In this document: piece by piece, positions 23,101-42,985 of the stretch
How positions within the stretch are numbered: position 1 is the stretch's first letter
How the letters are laid out: every line of letters starts with the position of its first letter
Origin: Yponomeuta sedellus
Taxonomy: Eukaryota; Arthropoda; Insecta; Lepidoptera; Yponomeutidae
NCBI GenBank assembly: GCA_934045075.1
Contig: OW203741.1
Span: 590,501 to 654,500 of the forward strand
Length of the DNA: 64,000 nucleotides
Direction: 5' to 3'
The notes under the pieces: generated by a model
The model's database searches: none
Seen by the model: the letters and a program-made list of their open reading frames with translations, nothing else
Told to the model about the DNA's origin: nothing
Made by a program: the position numbers and the translations under genes

Positions 23101-26100
23101 ATTTTACGAATCATTAAGAAAGGAAAGTTACGTTGGTTTAGACATGTGTAGAGGATGAACAAAGAAAGATTGTCGAAACAAACAAATAATAATAATAGCG
23201 GATGTGGGTGGAAGGCCGGTAAGGGATCGAATAGGGGATGTATTAAAGGGCAAAGTCGACGTGCGTGCATGCAACGACTAATGAACGTTGATGAAGCGAA
23301 GGTGATCTGATCAGGTAGCCACCTGCCACGATCCTGGCCTGATGACACAGATGTCATCAAAATATTAAACTGGAATTAAATTCAATTAAACTGGCTTTAA
23401 CTGGAATTAAAGCCAGTTTAAATGAATGCGTTCTATGTTTTAGAAAAATAATTAAAATTAGCCAGATTATTGTTATCTTCTAACGGTCTCAGTTTCTGTG
23501 TTACTATAAAAGTACTTGGATGTTTTTGATATTTTTCGGCATTTCGCGCGAGGTGGCTGGAGACAGGGAGAGATGACAAAAAGGAGGGAAGACTTTTGCC
23601 CAACACTAGGACACGAGAGGCATTAATGCTTAAGGCATTAAGTCCGCCGCATCGTACATTTATGTTAGTGCAATAAAAGTATTAATAAATAAATAAATAA
23701 ATAAATAAATAAGAGGCTAAGTAAAAAAATGTTTTATTTAAGTGTCAGGATATTAGCTCTTTCGAGTACCTACAAGGAGAGATAAGAAACTCACAGGTCT
23801 GCGGACTCGGTAGTCCCGGGCAGTTGTTCCAGCACCCACAGCAGCCCGGCCTCCAGGCGGCCCGCGCCCGCCTCGCTTGCCGGGGTGAACTTTTTATAGT
23901 CCACGATATACCTGGAAAGATATACAACGAGCCATTGGCGTGATTAACCCCATGTTTCTCGTACACGAGAGTATTTATTTCTATTTTGGCAACAGACAGT
24001 CACAGTGCTTAGATTGCCGCAATGTAATATCGTTGGTTGGTGGAAGATTGTAAGACACAGGCGGGCCTTACTATCAGAAGTTATCAACCCCGGGGTCACC
24101 GTTGCTCTAAGTTATTTACACACGTTAAACATTCAATAGTCTAAAGCTCTGTTTAACCAATTTTATTTGCATTCTTCACGATAATAAATATTATTTGATT
24201 TTATTTTTACAATGGAAATATACTTAATGAAAAGACTTGAGAGTGCCAACAATTTAAGGGTAAGCCTCTCTTTTCCATTGGGCACTCGGACCAAGTGTCA
24301 GGGCGCCGCGATCCATGAGCAGTGACGTAGTTAGGAGCCAGGTGTTCTGCGATTACATGTCTGCGAGTAGGTCAAAAAGAAGATGGATTGATTAGGTAGT
24401 CAAATGGGGACGGCATCAGCGTTTTGGAAAAATGTCCATTTTCACAGACACACATGTATTTATCTAAAATCTCCGCCTTTAGGTACTTTATATATAAAAC
24501 TAGCGGCTGCCCACAACTTCGTTCGCGCGTTGTTGATCCATCTCAGTATGGAATAGGTGCTGGGCAGTCCTCCTCTATCCAAAACAATGTCCCAGGAACT
24601 GCAGCGTGCGTGTAATCCCTTCACTTATCTAATGTGAGTGGAGGTGCCACTGGACACCTTAATAAATTATATCGTAAGGTTGTCTGGAAGAAATTGCTTT
24701 TAGCAATAAGGCCGCCAATTGTACTATGTATATTTGCAATTATTTTATATTTGTTGTTTTTCCAGTGTACAGTAATGAATATTCCTATCTTATCCCATTA
24801 CGTAGATGCAAAACTACGTAACCTAACTTTTTGACCCCTCTCCGTCTCCGTACCAATCGTTTACCCAACCTCACTGAGTGCACTCACCACTGGTTGTTGT
24901 ATGTGCCGCTGTTATGCCTGCGGAAGATGTCGACCCACTGGTGCCCGGAGCGCGCGAGCCGGTTGGCGACCATCGCGCGCGCGTACTCCAGCACCTGCCC
25001 CACCGGGCTCACCAGCCGGTACAGGCTGGCGTTGCTGTTGCCGATAGTGGTCTCCGCCGCCACCAGGCCCGACGATATTATGTAGAAGTCGTCTGTGGAC
25101 TGCCCGGAGGGTCACGGGATGATCAAAGGACCTCCGCGCCAAGACACAGTGCTCACAATGATGGGCCACCTTGAGGTCGAGTTTTTTTTATGTAATGTCC
25201 CAGTGCAGGGCATAGGCCTTCTCTCAAAGAGAGAAAGAGAGATAGTGTGGGCTTGATTATCACGCGTGCCACCGCGAATTGGCAATTTCTAGCGCTGAGG
25301 TATTTGAATACCTTAGGCACCCAGATTTCCTCATTAGTTTGAAGAAGAAAGGTACAATACAACCTATCGATAGCAAATTATTTTGTCCTATTTTGAGTAC
25401 ATCGGACGATGACCAAATATAATATAATAATGGGAAAAGTGTAGTGGAAGAAACCTCAATACAGTGACTTATGTGCATCAAATCCTGAAGGATTCCTAAC
25501 GTCTAGCTGTCAAATTCCATACTGATTGCAATCGCTAATGTCAGGATTTCGCGTCTTTCTTTGTTGCGTGTCATAAGAGGGCAGATCACCACGGGAACAA
25601 AATTTAAATTGCCTCCAGGCTACAACAGGCGTTCCACGCAGCGAACGACAGGCGTGAAGAACACTCTACATCCATCCCTGTCATAGCGGCCAGAGTTCTC
25701 AGCATTGAGGGACCTACTGATATAAAATTGGAAAGGAATAGAGGAAAGACCAGTCCACCATTCACTGTAAGGGCGTGGAAAAGCTAGACCACCATAACTG
25801 GGAAGCTGGGATCTCTTCCGGGTGCTTTCTTGCCACTGCTGACCTTTATAAAGAGATACAGCCTTGTATACATGATTGTGTACGAGGTCAACGTCATCGT
25901 CAGCCCAGCGCAGCCCACTGCTGGGCATAGGCCTTTCCCCCTAAATGCTATCTCTCACGATCCTGTAGTGTAAGACATTTAACCTAGTTTAAGCTACGTA
26001 TACAATATATCACTGACTAGGTATATTGTCTTTCGACATTATTATTGGCTGCAGGTGAGCCCACTGACCGTAGTCCTGTTTTCGAGCCCCATTCTGTGAT

Positions 26101-29100
26101 TGCCCTGGTCCGCCTGCCCCTGCACAAAAATTCTGTCGAAGACAGAATTGGGCGTCAGATAGCACTAACCTGGACGAAGGCCGGGTACGAGGTGAAGGAC
26201 ATCTTGTGTCCCGGCACGAGCGTGGGGTCGGCCGGGGACGTCCGGTAGTTCAGCACGTACATCTTCTGCAGCCGCAACATCGACTGGTAGCTGCGATGCG
26301 GAAGGAGGCAAGTATGTTTACTTGATCTTTACGAGTTACAATAATAATACGATAGTAAAGGATTAAAGTATAAACTCAACTAAACCGAGGTACGTGTTGG
26401 AGCTACTTATAACGTAGAATTTAATACACAAAGAGTCGTCCATGTGAACTGATTCAGACAACAGAAAATTTCTATCGTCTCACTGAGAGAATTGAGTGTA
26501 TGTGGGGCTAGCGTTTCCTGGCGATGTTTTCCTTTACATTTAGCGAGTTGTACTGCTACTATAACTTAAAAATGGATAGAAATACCTTACCGAAATGGAT
26601 AGTAATAATACCAGAAACCGAGTGTTTTCAAAGAAAAGCCATCTTGGACGCTGGTAAAGAATCACTGAAGATACTTAGCGCATACGCGTATCATTTTAAT
26701 CTAGGTCGTTACTTTTGCGCTCTAATGATTCTTAACACCTCAGTAGCCGATATTTGCAAGTCTGACCACAGAGTGTCCATGCAAGGTGGCGCAACTGAAT
26801 AAATGCAGGAACCAGAAGACAGATATTGGCCCTTGACTGACCTGTTCCACGTGACGTGCGAGACGTAGAGCTCCGAGTGGTCAGGCAGCAGCTTGACGAG
26901 CCCCGAGCAGTGCTCCGGGAACATCGGCTCGTCCGCCGGCCCGTGCCCGTCCCACAGCCCGTCCCGCAGCGTGGAGAAGAGCCTTCCGCCGGGGGCTCGC
27001 GTCGGCTGTGATACCGCGAACGCAATTTCGTCCAGGTCGCCTAGCATGTTTATCCAGCTTAGGGAGAGAAACAGGGAATATGCATCAATAGAATTTAAAA
27101 TTATGCTATAGACTATGAGCGCTCTGGACGACGATGTCTCTAAGGCAGTGGTTCTTAACCGATTGTCCGCGGTCCACTGGTGGTCCCTAGAAGCATTCCA
27201 AGTGGTCTGCGAATAATATGTGATCTACCGTTATTGTGAAATAATGTTAGTCGTACAATTATACGTGTTTTATTTATAGTTATATCAAACAATCCTATTA
27301 GCAATGACTCAAAGGTAAGGATTAATAATAATTGTGGAAGAAGAAACGCTTACATGATGTCTCTCATGGAGAGCTTCTCAGCATCGCGGGCAGTGGCCTC
27401 GTTGTAGCCCATCGCAAGACCTTCTATCTGGATGTAGTACAGCTTCATCTGGAAATCGACTGAACAAGTGAGCCATCATCATTACACTGCACTCTAGTCT
27501 TTTCATTAAGTACATTTCCATTGTACCAATTTATAACACTGTGACTGTCAAAATAGAAACAAAATAAAAACAAAAAAAATGCACACATGCGAACGCTCGT
27601 AACATCCCGCCCTATGTATTCCTAAATCGGGGCAAGAGACAGGTCTTGCTACAGCAAGAGCAACCCTAGTTCTTCGAGTTAAGGCACCCACCTGGTACCA
27701 GTATGCATCTTGTTCGGCGCGCGCGCGCACCATCCGCGCGATGTAGTCCTCGTTCTTGTCGACAAAGTCGTCGATCAGGTTGCAGGTGTCCGTCTTGTTC
27801 ACGCAGTAGCTGGAACACGGCGCCAGGAACTTCAAGCTTCCACAGTTTTGTAATATCCGCAAGTTTCAAGTAACCAAGTAAACGCAAAATGTATATGATC
27901 TATACCTACGCTTTCTGTAATCGATCCTTTGATATTTCACCTGAATAAGAGTGAGGTAATGTTTAAATAGAGATTGAATTATGCCAAAGACGGTTTTAGT
28001 GGGTAAAGTGCCCGTCAGGAATATTTATTTAGGAAATACTTTATACTTCAAGAAAGAGGCCTTGAGTAGGGAACAACGGGATTGGGCTGGGCTCGGAAGG
28101 CTCCGCCAGGTTTTCTTCCCGATTTTTCTCCGAACCTTATTTTTTAAGGTAAGAGTGAGGTGCGATAATTCGCTTTTATTCTAAGAAGTAAGTGAAATTG
28201 TAAAGCTGGTTGGTTTCCGGAATAAATAAAAACTATAAACAAGAGTCTTCAACCAGTGCCTCCTACCGGTCATGACCTATCAACGGAGATGAAACGAGGA
28301 CGATGACGTGAGAACTACCACGAATTTAAAGTCGCTCAGGATGTTACAAAACGTGCTATGCTCGGAATCTCTTTGATGGATCACATCAGATCGCAAATTG
28401 CCAGAGTAGTAAGGTAACTAACGTAGCACGTATAGCCAGAGGTCGTGGGTTCGAGTCCCGGAATGGGTGGAATTTTTAGCCTCTAAATAGGTTTTTCATA
28501 ACCCGTGCTAAGGACAATTTAAAAACCTAAATTGTTTTTAGCACGGGTTAGTGCATTAAAAAGAGTATAATCAAGTAAGCAATAGACAAGTGAAGGCAAC
28601 TGACCTCTTGAGCATGTTTTGCCAGTGCATCCAGATGAGGTCTCGGGTCAGGTAGCCCTCCAGGTAGCCGGCGGCGTAGGCCTGCCGCTCGTCGGGCGCG
28701 TCCGCGGCTGCGTGCACCTCCAGGAACGCCCAACTGCGAGCGGGAACACAATACAGTGAAAACCAAGGATAAGGATCATTATGATATGTGTATCTACGAT
28801 AAAAAGGACTAAGTAAGTATATGTAAGAACAGAACTTCCTATTTTTAGACAAAGCTTTTATTCTTTAGCTAATTTATCAGGAATTTGGCTAGAAAGTAAC
28901 TCTTGTATCTTTAAGCTAATGATGAAGTCTATGTATTCATCTGTTAATGCATTATCGTGTGACAAACATGATAAAATATGATCTTTAAAAAAATATTATT
29001 GTTGTTATATTGGTGAAATAACAAAGTTATTTATCATAATATTGGATACACTTTTTATTCTTTGTCAGACAATGGATTGTTTTGAACTATAAAGAATTTT

Positions 29101-29484
29101 TAATTAACAAACAAAAATTGTACTTACATCTTTCAAAGTTCTACAAATTACCTTCAAAATTGCTGTCTCCATCAGGATTAACATTTTAGGCATGGTATGA
29201 ACGAGTATAAAACATGAGTACAATTTTAAATTAGTTTTAAACGCCGTTTACAACTTAAAAAAATATTTTCAATCACATCTAAGACATATGCCAAGTCATG
29301 ATGTCTCTACTTACCCAGTTTCATTAATTTGATTCTTGTAAGTTGCGCGAGCGACGTACACAGCAGGCACAGCGGCATGGTCGGTGATGGTCAGCTGTGG
29401 GCTCTCGTTTGTCCATGTGACATACCCATAAGTTGCCCCGGTCACGCCGAGGCAGGCTAGCAACACTACCAGCACGCACTGCAT
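20129..29484 (-). CDS. phospholipase B-like (lamina ancestor family) lysosomal hydrolase
   Basis: Twelve exons join in frame (minus strand): 29484-29315, 28733-28605, 27809-27692, 27448-27354, 27057-26842, 26290-26170, 25099-24888, 23911-23795, 23075-22916, 21870-21723, 21231-21087, 20225-20129. The product is 575 residues, typical for PLBD1/PLBD2/Lama. These are lysosomal N-terminal-nucleophile hydrolases that mature by self-cleavage. Residues 1-20 form a signal peptide (MQCVLVVLLACLGVTGATYG). Family blocks follow in order: ETGWAFLEVHA, AAGYLEGYLTRDLI, YIQIEGLAMGYN, INMLGDLDEI, HCSGLVKLLP with Cys221 as the expected nucleophile, SYQSMLRLQKMYVLNY, PGHKMSFTSYP, DDFYIISSGLVAAETTIGN, NSGTYNNQWYIVDYKKF, YNIPYFARIFNTSG, YPFRALGHRSHGGTDAKVTS and HVGHPDVWVF. 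All junctions are GT-AG. Exons are GC-rich; introns hold SINEs, a LINE tail, a TIR element and a 41-bp minisatellite beside exon 10. Which paralogue it is (PLBD1-, PLBD2- or Lama-like) is not decided. Confidence 0.93.
20582..20722 (+). pseudogene. LINE polymerase C-terminal fragment
   Basis: A 46-residue frame begins GRPSTRWSDGLITVAGSRWM and ends at a stop, matching the common C-terminal block of insect endonuclease/reverse transcriptase LINEs (GRP-x-RW ... AG-x2-W). It lies antisense in intron 11 of the phospholipase B-like gene. Upstream LINE parts are absent. Confidence 0.7.
20876..21050 (+). repeat. widespread insect interspersed repeat fragment
   Basis: Contains the recurring insect-genome motif GTCCCGGCGAACTTCGTACC and a later block AATCGGTCCAGCCGTTCTCG. 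Short related pieces occur at about 24500 and 57415. Intronic, no coding role seen. Confidence 0.6.
21461..21720 (-). repeat. 41-bp minisatellite derived from exon 10 end and 5' splice site
   Basis: About five to six units with a 41-bp period lie in intron 10 immediately after the exon 10 donor (21722-21721, minus strand). The unit on the gene strand (GTCGCGGCCAGAAACTCAGC then CAGCGGTAGGTTGG) resembles the exon end GTCGCGGCCAGGAACGACC through AACG|GTACGTGAG. The most distal unit (near 21470-21500) still keeps GTACGTGGG at the donor position. Confidence 0.8.
22096..22257 (+). repeat. 5S-headed SINE body, left part (split)
   Basis: Shares the family body from CTTCCGTGCTTCGCAAGGC to GTATGGCCTAA. 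The continuation of the same copy resumes at 22816, after a DNA element. Confidence 0.7.
22258..22815. mobile_element. TIR DNA element nested in SINE, TAA target duplication
   Basis: Left end AGGCGTATACACGTAGAACG and the reverse complement of the right end AGGCTTATACACGTAGAACG are near-identical terminal inverted repeats, with similarity extending ~55 bp inward. TAA flanks both sides (22255-22257, 22816-22818). Removing the element and one TAA restores GGCCTAACC as in uninterrupted copies of the host SINE. A 3-bp TWA duplication is typical of PIF/Harbinger elements. No transposase is encoded, so it is non-autonomous. Confidence 0.85.
22816..22885 (+). repeat. 5S-headed SINE tail (continuation)
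   Basis: TAACCTTCCTGCGATGCAGG and CCCAGCAGAGGGGAC continue the copy interrupted at 22257. It ends about 30 bp from the exon 9 donor of the phospholipase B-like gene. Confidence 0.7.
23100..23345 (+). pseudogene. probable LINE C-terminal remnant
   Basis: A degenerate frame reads KKGKLRWFRHV, then a stop, then RMNKERL and further text similar to the RRLGWFGHVLRM block of insect LINE polymerases, with several stops. In intron 8 of the phospholipase B-like gene. Weak evidence. Confidence 0.4.
23677..23711. repeat. AAAT microsatellite
   Basis: Tandem AAAT (AATAAATAAATAAAT) at the end of a repeat fragment in an intron of the phospholipase B-like gene. Confidence 0.85.
28420..28570 (+). mobile_element. 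tRNA-SINE copy with internal inversion
   Basis: Starts in the anticodon arm of the tRNA head (ATAGCCAGAGG, GGTTCGAGTCCC), passes into the body, then turns into an inverted copy of the SINE 3' part (AACCCGTGCTAAGGAC) and back into plus orientation (TTAGCACGGGTTAGTGCATT). No clear target duplication. It lies in intron 2 of the phospholipase B-like gene. Confidence 0.7.
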
Positions 29485-30214
29485 GCTTGCACGGCCTGGA
29501 GATAAGTCACAGCAGTATGTAGTCCAGTATTAATAAATGTGAAATGTAAAAGTTCACCAGTTAGTAGAAATATTATGGAAAGAAAAGATCTGGTTGTGGT
29601 GTTGTTGTTTTGATAGGATTACACAGTTGTTCGCTCGCTCGTTATCACTATCTATATAGAAAAAATATCTCCGGTTTGGTTTGATGTAAATCCCAATGGT
29701 TTGTAGGAAATCTTCTAAATTGATTTCAAGACTACAGGGTATTTGAGGGTATTATATTATTAGTAGCGGTTTTCCAAGAGTAATCTAAGGAGATTAGTTT
29801 TATTGTGGCAAGCTTTTGTAAAAAGGTACCCGCGTGAAATAGGGATAGGTAAGCTATATCAGCAGTTCTTTATGCTTATCAGAGAGCGGTGACCCGAGCT
29901 GTCCTATCTGCTTTGTACGGTTTGTACCCAACGAGTCATACGTACTTATTCAAGTATTGGCAGGCAATCCTTTATCACATTAGAGCGAACCCAACTTTCC
30001 GCAAACATGAGATGATTTTTTAAAGAAAACGCTCCGGAAGTGATCGCAATATTCGCAATGTTTCTGTTTGTTTTGATCCACAAATTAGACAGTTTCATCA
30101 CACTGTCAAACGTAGTGTCAAAATCAGCTGTATGCAGTGTTGCCAGTGACTTTTTCCCCGTAATAAATTGTAAAAATCAGGCTCAAATATCAAAAATAAT
30201 GATGGCAGCAAAAA
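29485..30214. other. 5' flank of the phospholipase B-like gene
   Basis: Upstream sequence of a minus-strand gene; a possible 5' UTR splice acceptor (TCTCCAG) lies just upstream of the ATG at 29484. No further exon was identified. Confidence 0.45.
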
Positions 30215-30370
30215 TTATAAGGCCTCTGACATGGCTTAGCGACTGCCATTATATGGCAGCCGGCACCAACAGCAACGAGCCTTGCGAAGCACGGAAGCTC
30301 TTGGAAAATGCCACTGGCGGTAGTCACGGGACGGTCACCGATCCTGCAGCTGACCGCGCCTGTTGATGAG
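30215..30370 (-). repeat. 5S-rRNA-headed SINE, minus, truncated
   Basis: Minus strand reads CAACAGGCGCGGTCAGCTGC, a GTGACCG motif and the family body to GGCCTTAT. Confidence 0.65.
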
Positions 30371-30562
30371 ATTGATTCCATTCACACGGGTCGACTAGGC
30401 CCCGAGCGCGTCACAGGCCGCGAACAACTTTAGTTAAATATATAAGTTTAGTTTTCAAAAGGCCGTGTTAGACGACAGCCATAAATTACATCGCGCGATG
30501 TCTTGTTCTATACTAAGTCCGACCGCAGTCATATATGGAGGCGGGTTGCATATTGAGGATAT

Positions 30563-31425
30563 AATTAAAACTGTTTTTATACGGATTTATGCTCGTTTAT
30601 TACATTTTTACAATTTTCCAACGTTTCGGCACTTTTTCAGGTGCCGTGGTCCCGGATGACTGAGGTGACAGGTGTCTTTTAGAAATCATTAACAGTTAGT
30701 TTACTACCCTCGGCAAAAATTACAAAAGTTAATTATGAAGTTACGTTCCAAAATAGACAAACCAATTATTTTTTTTTTATATAGTCAACAATATTGATTA
30801 TTAGTAATTGAAGTTAAAATTAAATTTATAAACTAATTACTTTATATGAACTTAAAGATACCGATTATAAATTGAAATTAAATTGATTTTTTATTATTTA
30901 TTCTACAGTCACACTTCTAGCAAGGGGGTCTCATGCACTTAAGCACTGGTTCCCATGCTACCGGTATGTTCCAACCACGATCTCTATTAAAATTTGGATG
31001 CCGGCGGATCTCTATTGCCTCACGTATCATTCTAGGGAAGAAACGGTCTTCTCGGGCTAGAACTTTAACTTTATCGAAATGTATAAAGTGGTTGGTACCG
31101 CTAAGTGTATGCTCGCTGACTGCAGATCTACCAGAGCGCTTATGTTTCACATCAGCGATATGTTCCTTCACCCGCTCAGCTATGGTACGCTTCGTTTGAC
31201 CAATGTACGAGGAACCACATTCACAGTCAAGCTTGTATACTCCTGCTTAAAATAAAAAAAACAGGTGTATAAAAGACACCTGTCACCTCAGTCATCCGGG
31301 ACCACGGCACCTGAAAAAGTGCCGAAACGTTGGAAAATTGTAAAAATGTAATAAACGAGCATAAATCCGTATAAAAACAGTTTTAATTATGTCTACTGCT
31401 CGTGTTAACCTTAGAAAATACTATG
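30563..31425 (-). mobile_element. Penelope-like element, 5'-truncated, inverted terminal repeats
   Basis: Flanked by TTGAGGATAT at 30553-30562 and 31426-31435. The frame 31243-30917 encodes 108 residues forming the GIY-YIG nuclease tail of a Penelope-like retroelement: GVYKLDCECGSSYIGQTKR carries both GIY- and YIG-like halves, followed by VKEHIADVKH and PRMIREAIEI, ending in a stop. About 120 bp at each end (30563-30680, 31260-31390) are inverted copies containing CAACGTTTCGGCAC, matching the inverted pLTRs known for these elements. The reverse transcriptase is missing. Confidence 0.85.
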
Positions 31426-31611
31426 TTGAGGATATGTAACACATGTTGCATCTATTCGTGTGAGATATATTGTCCTTATTATCGTCGTTGCTATTCATTT
31501 TAGAGATTAATTATAAGACGTTCTGTGATCGTAAGCGTGCACGTTCAGTAATCGAACGAGTAAGTAAGCCATATAATAAAAAAAACCAACACAAGTAAAA
31601 AAACAACAACA

Positions 31612-31617
31612 TTTATT
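31612..31617 (-). terminator. candidate polyadenylation signal, FASTKD gene
   Basis: AATAAA on the minus strand, 75 bp beyond the stop codon at 31692. Confidence 0.5.
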
Positions 31618-31691
31618 CACACACGTCACTACAATTTTCTCAAAATCTATCGAGATCACAACATCACACCCCAGTCCAGAGGCGCCACCTC

Positions 31692-40572
<8,881 letters not shown>

Positions 40573-41103
40573 GGTCTCTGCGGAATATTATAATAACAGC
40601 TGGGATACTCTGTTTGATGATCGCATTAAAATGTGAAAATTACTTTCTGCTTGAACAAGTGGCAGGGCAGTGCATTAACTAACCACATGGTGCTTCTGTG
40701 ATTTTTGACGGAAGTTGGCAAAGTAATTTTCACATTTTAATGCCATTATGGATTTCCGCAAAGTAACGCCTGATTCCATACAATGTTTTATGATCACCAG
40801 ATAACAGATAACCCTTTCTACAAATGAAATTATGGCGCCGCGAGGGAGTTGAACCGACAACCTCTGCCTTAGTAGTTACACATTGAAGCGCTTGACAGAT
40901 GATGAGGCATTCATACAACAGTAATTGTGATATTTGATGACGGGAGAATGTGTGGTGAGAATGAGTAGAACTGGCCAAGTCTCATTGGGACTCTCACATA
41001 GAAGGTTCCATACCACAACATTTTTGAAAAAAACAGTAATCATTCAGTTCACGATCCTTAGCAGAAGTTTTTATTATTTTGTTGTTATATAATAGAGCAT
41101 ACA
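40573..41103. other. 5' flank of FASTKD gene
   Basis: A candidate 5' UTR acceptor (TATTCCGCAG) lies just upstream of the ATG at 40572. No other exon recognised. Confidence 0.4.
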
Positions 41104-41720
41104 TTAAAGGTCTTCGCACATTAAAACAACTCAACGGCGACTCGACTCTATGCCAAATATTGAAATTTAAGCCCTGTGTCATATGTTCAAGGTTTTATTT
41201 CAAAAAATGATATTAAAGTAGTGTACAACGAGTGGCCTACGCATCGTACACTAAAGGTCAACCCCGACACGTTTGTCACGCAATGACCACACGTTGTCCA
41301 CGCAACGACCACACGTTGTCCACGCAACGACTATGCGTTTGCGACTGACGCGTGACGGGCAACCATTTGCCAGCCCACCCGTCCGCCATTACAATATTCC
41401 CCTTCTGATTTCCTTTGTCGCAACATATCATGTTCCCAATATCTTTTTTCCTGCTGTTTCGTTCATTTTCATTATCAAGTATAATAGCTATAATCGCCAG
41501 TTCACTGAATGTAAAGTTCGACATTTCATAAGCAACACGACTTCTTTGGACAAAATTCAATACGCATTACCCAGTCGTTGACACCGCGTTGTCCACTCGT
41601 TGACAACGCCTTGCCCACTAGTGACCATGGGGTGGATCAACTAGTTGACTACTCATCGAGAGTGTGAGTAGAGTTGCTGCTGCGTTGGCGTGGAGTTGTT
41701 ATAATGTGCGAAGACCTTAA
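41104..41720. mobile_element. TTAA-flanked TIR element (piggyBac-type MITE)
   Basis: Begins TTAAAGGTCTTCGCACATTA at 41104 and ends with its near-perfect inverse (TAATGTGCGAAGACCTTAA, ending 41720). Both ends carry TTAA, the piggyBac target. The interior has short direct repeats (CCACACGTTGTCCACGCAAC at about 41285-41330) and no transposase frame. It sits in the divergent interval between the FASTKD and FKBP-like genes. Confidence 0.8.
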
Positions 41721-42985
41721 AACTACACCAAGTTTGACCTTTGTTGACCAAGAATATATAATAATGACAATAGTAAAAAGTTTTATATGACACATGAAAG
41801 AAGTAAGATGGACTTTGCTTCCTGTAAGTAAAATTACTATCTGACTCTCAGCCCATTATGCTTAAAATCTGGTTTTAAAGCAATGCATACATATTATGAC
41901 ATTTTTTAAGTTCCTTAGCAGCCAAACAAATGATAGAGAATCTGATATTCCTGATGAAGATTTGTAAACATAACCTATAAAATGTTTCATTGAGTTGGTT
42001 GCTAAAAAGGTGTGCATTTCAAATGATAAGGATGTTTATAAATGTTGTGTTTTAGAGTTGTAGTAATAATAATAATAAAATAGCCTTTTATTCACCTTGA
42101 AGCTGCTGATAATGGTAAACGGAATACACGAAAGTAAAAGCTATCTTGACTTTGTTTTAAAGTTTATGCAACATAAAAGTCGTATAATCTACAATAAATA
42201 ACTAATCCATTCGTATTTCAGTAAAATATATTATTTGAAAGTTGGAAGAAATAAGAATACATTTCCAAAAATAAATGAAAGTTTGAAAAATCCGCGTGAG
42301 TCAATGCAGAGTAAATGACAGCTGTTTGCTTTGTTACATAAACGGAACGTAGCTGCAAATTCGGAGAGAAAATTATTAATTATTAATAATTTATTGGACA
42401 TAATATATGGTAATATAATGAAAAGTATGTTTATTAAACAGAAGAAAAAGAATTAAACAATTTTGTCTTCTCTGTGATAAGTAAACAAAATAAATAAATA
42501 ACTTATTGCAGTTTAGTACATTGCCTGACTGCCTAAAACGTAACTCGATTCGTTCTGAACTGAATATTATTTTAGTTTTTACTAATCAAGCTAACAACAA
42601 ATGCGTGTGCGTTGCGGATATACCAAGCGTAGGTAGCATTTAAAAAATAATGAAAACTAAGATTGATTACAATATATGCCTAAATTAAAAACAAATAAAT
42701 ATTTGAAAGGAGATTGATTAATATAATGATTTCTTTTTGATACTACCGAAGAAAACTACTTTCAGAACTTTAGTTATGACTTATGCGTGCGGCCACCTGC
42801 TGCGAACGTAGTGTTTATTGTTTAATTTGTGGTTTATATACTCTTTGGCTGCGGCCACAAATATTAGAATTTGTGATTAACTGATTAGACCTGCGGCGAC
42901 TGACCTACCCAGTGTGAGTTAGTGATTGGGGAACTTTCGAATTGAATTGATTGTTTGTTTTGATATTCTCATATTTAGCGAAAAG
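41721..42985. other. upstream region of FKBP-like gene
   Basis: AT-rich; presumably contains the promoter and 5' UTR. A GTGAGT donor near 42913 and a TTTAG acceptor at 42978 could define a small 5' UTR intron, unproven. Confidence 0.4.

Noticed and set aside
22815..23360. 181-codon minus frame across exon 9 of the phospholipase B-like gene
   Set aside because: Out of frame with the exon and running into LINE remnant; the exon's own frame joins cleanly on both sides.
30040..30366. 108-codon plus frame upstream of the Penelope-like element
   Set aside because: Its second half is antisense 5S-headed SINE.
42926..42985. Upstream extension of the FKBP-like frame
   Set aside because: It lacks an ATG; the first ATG is at 42986.
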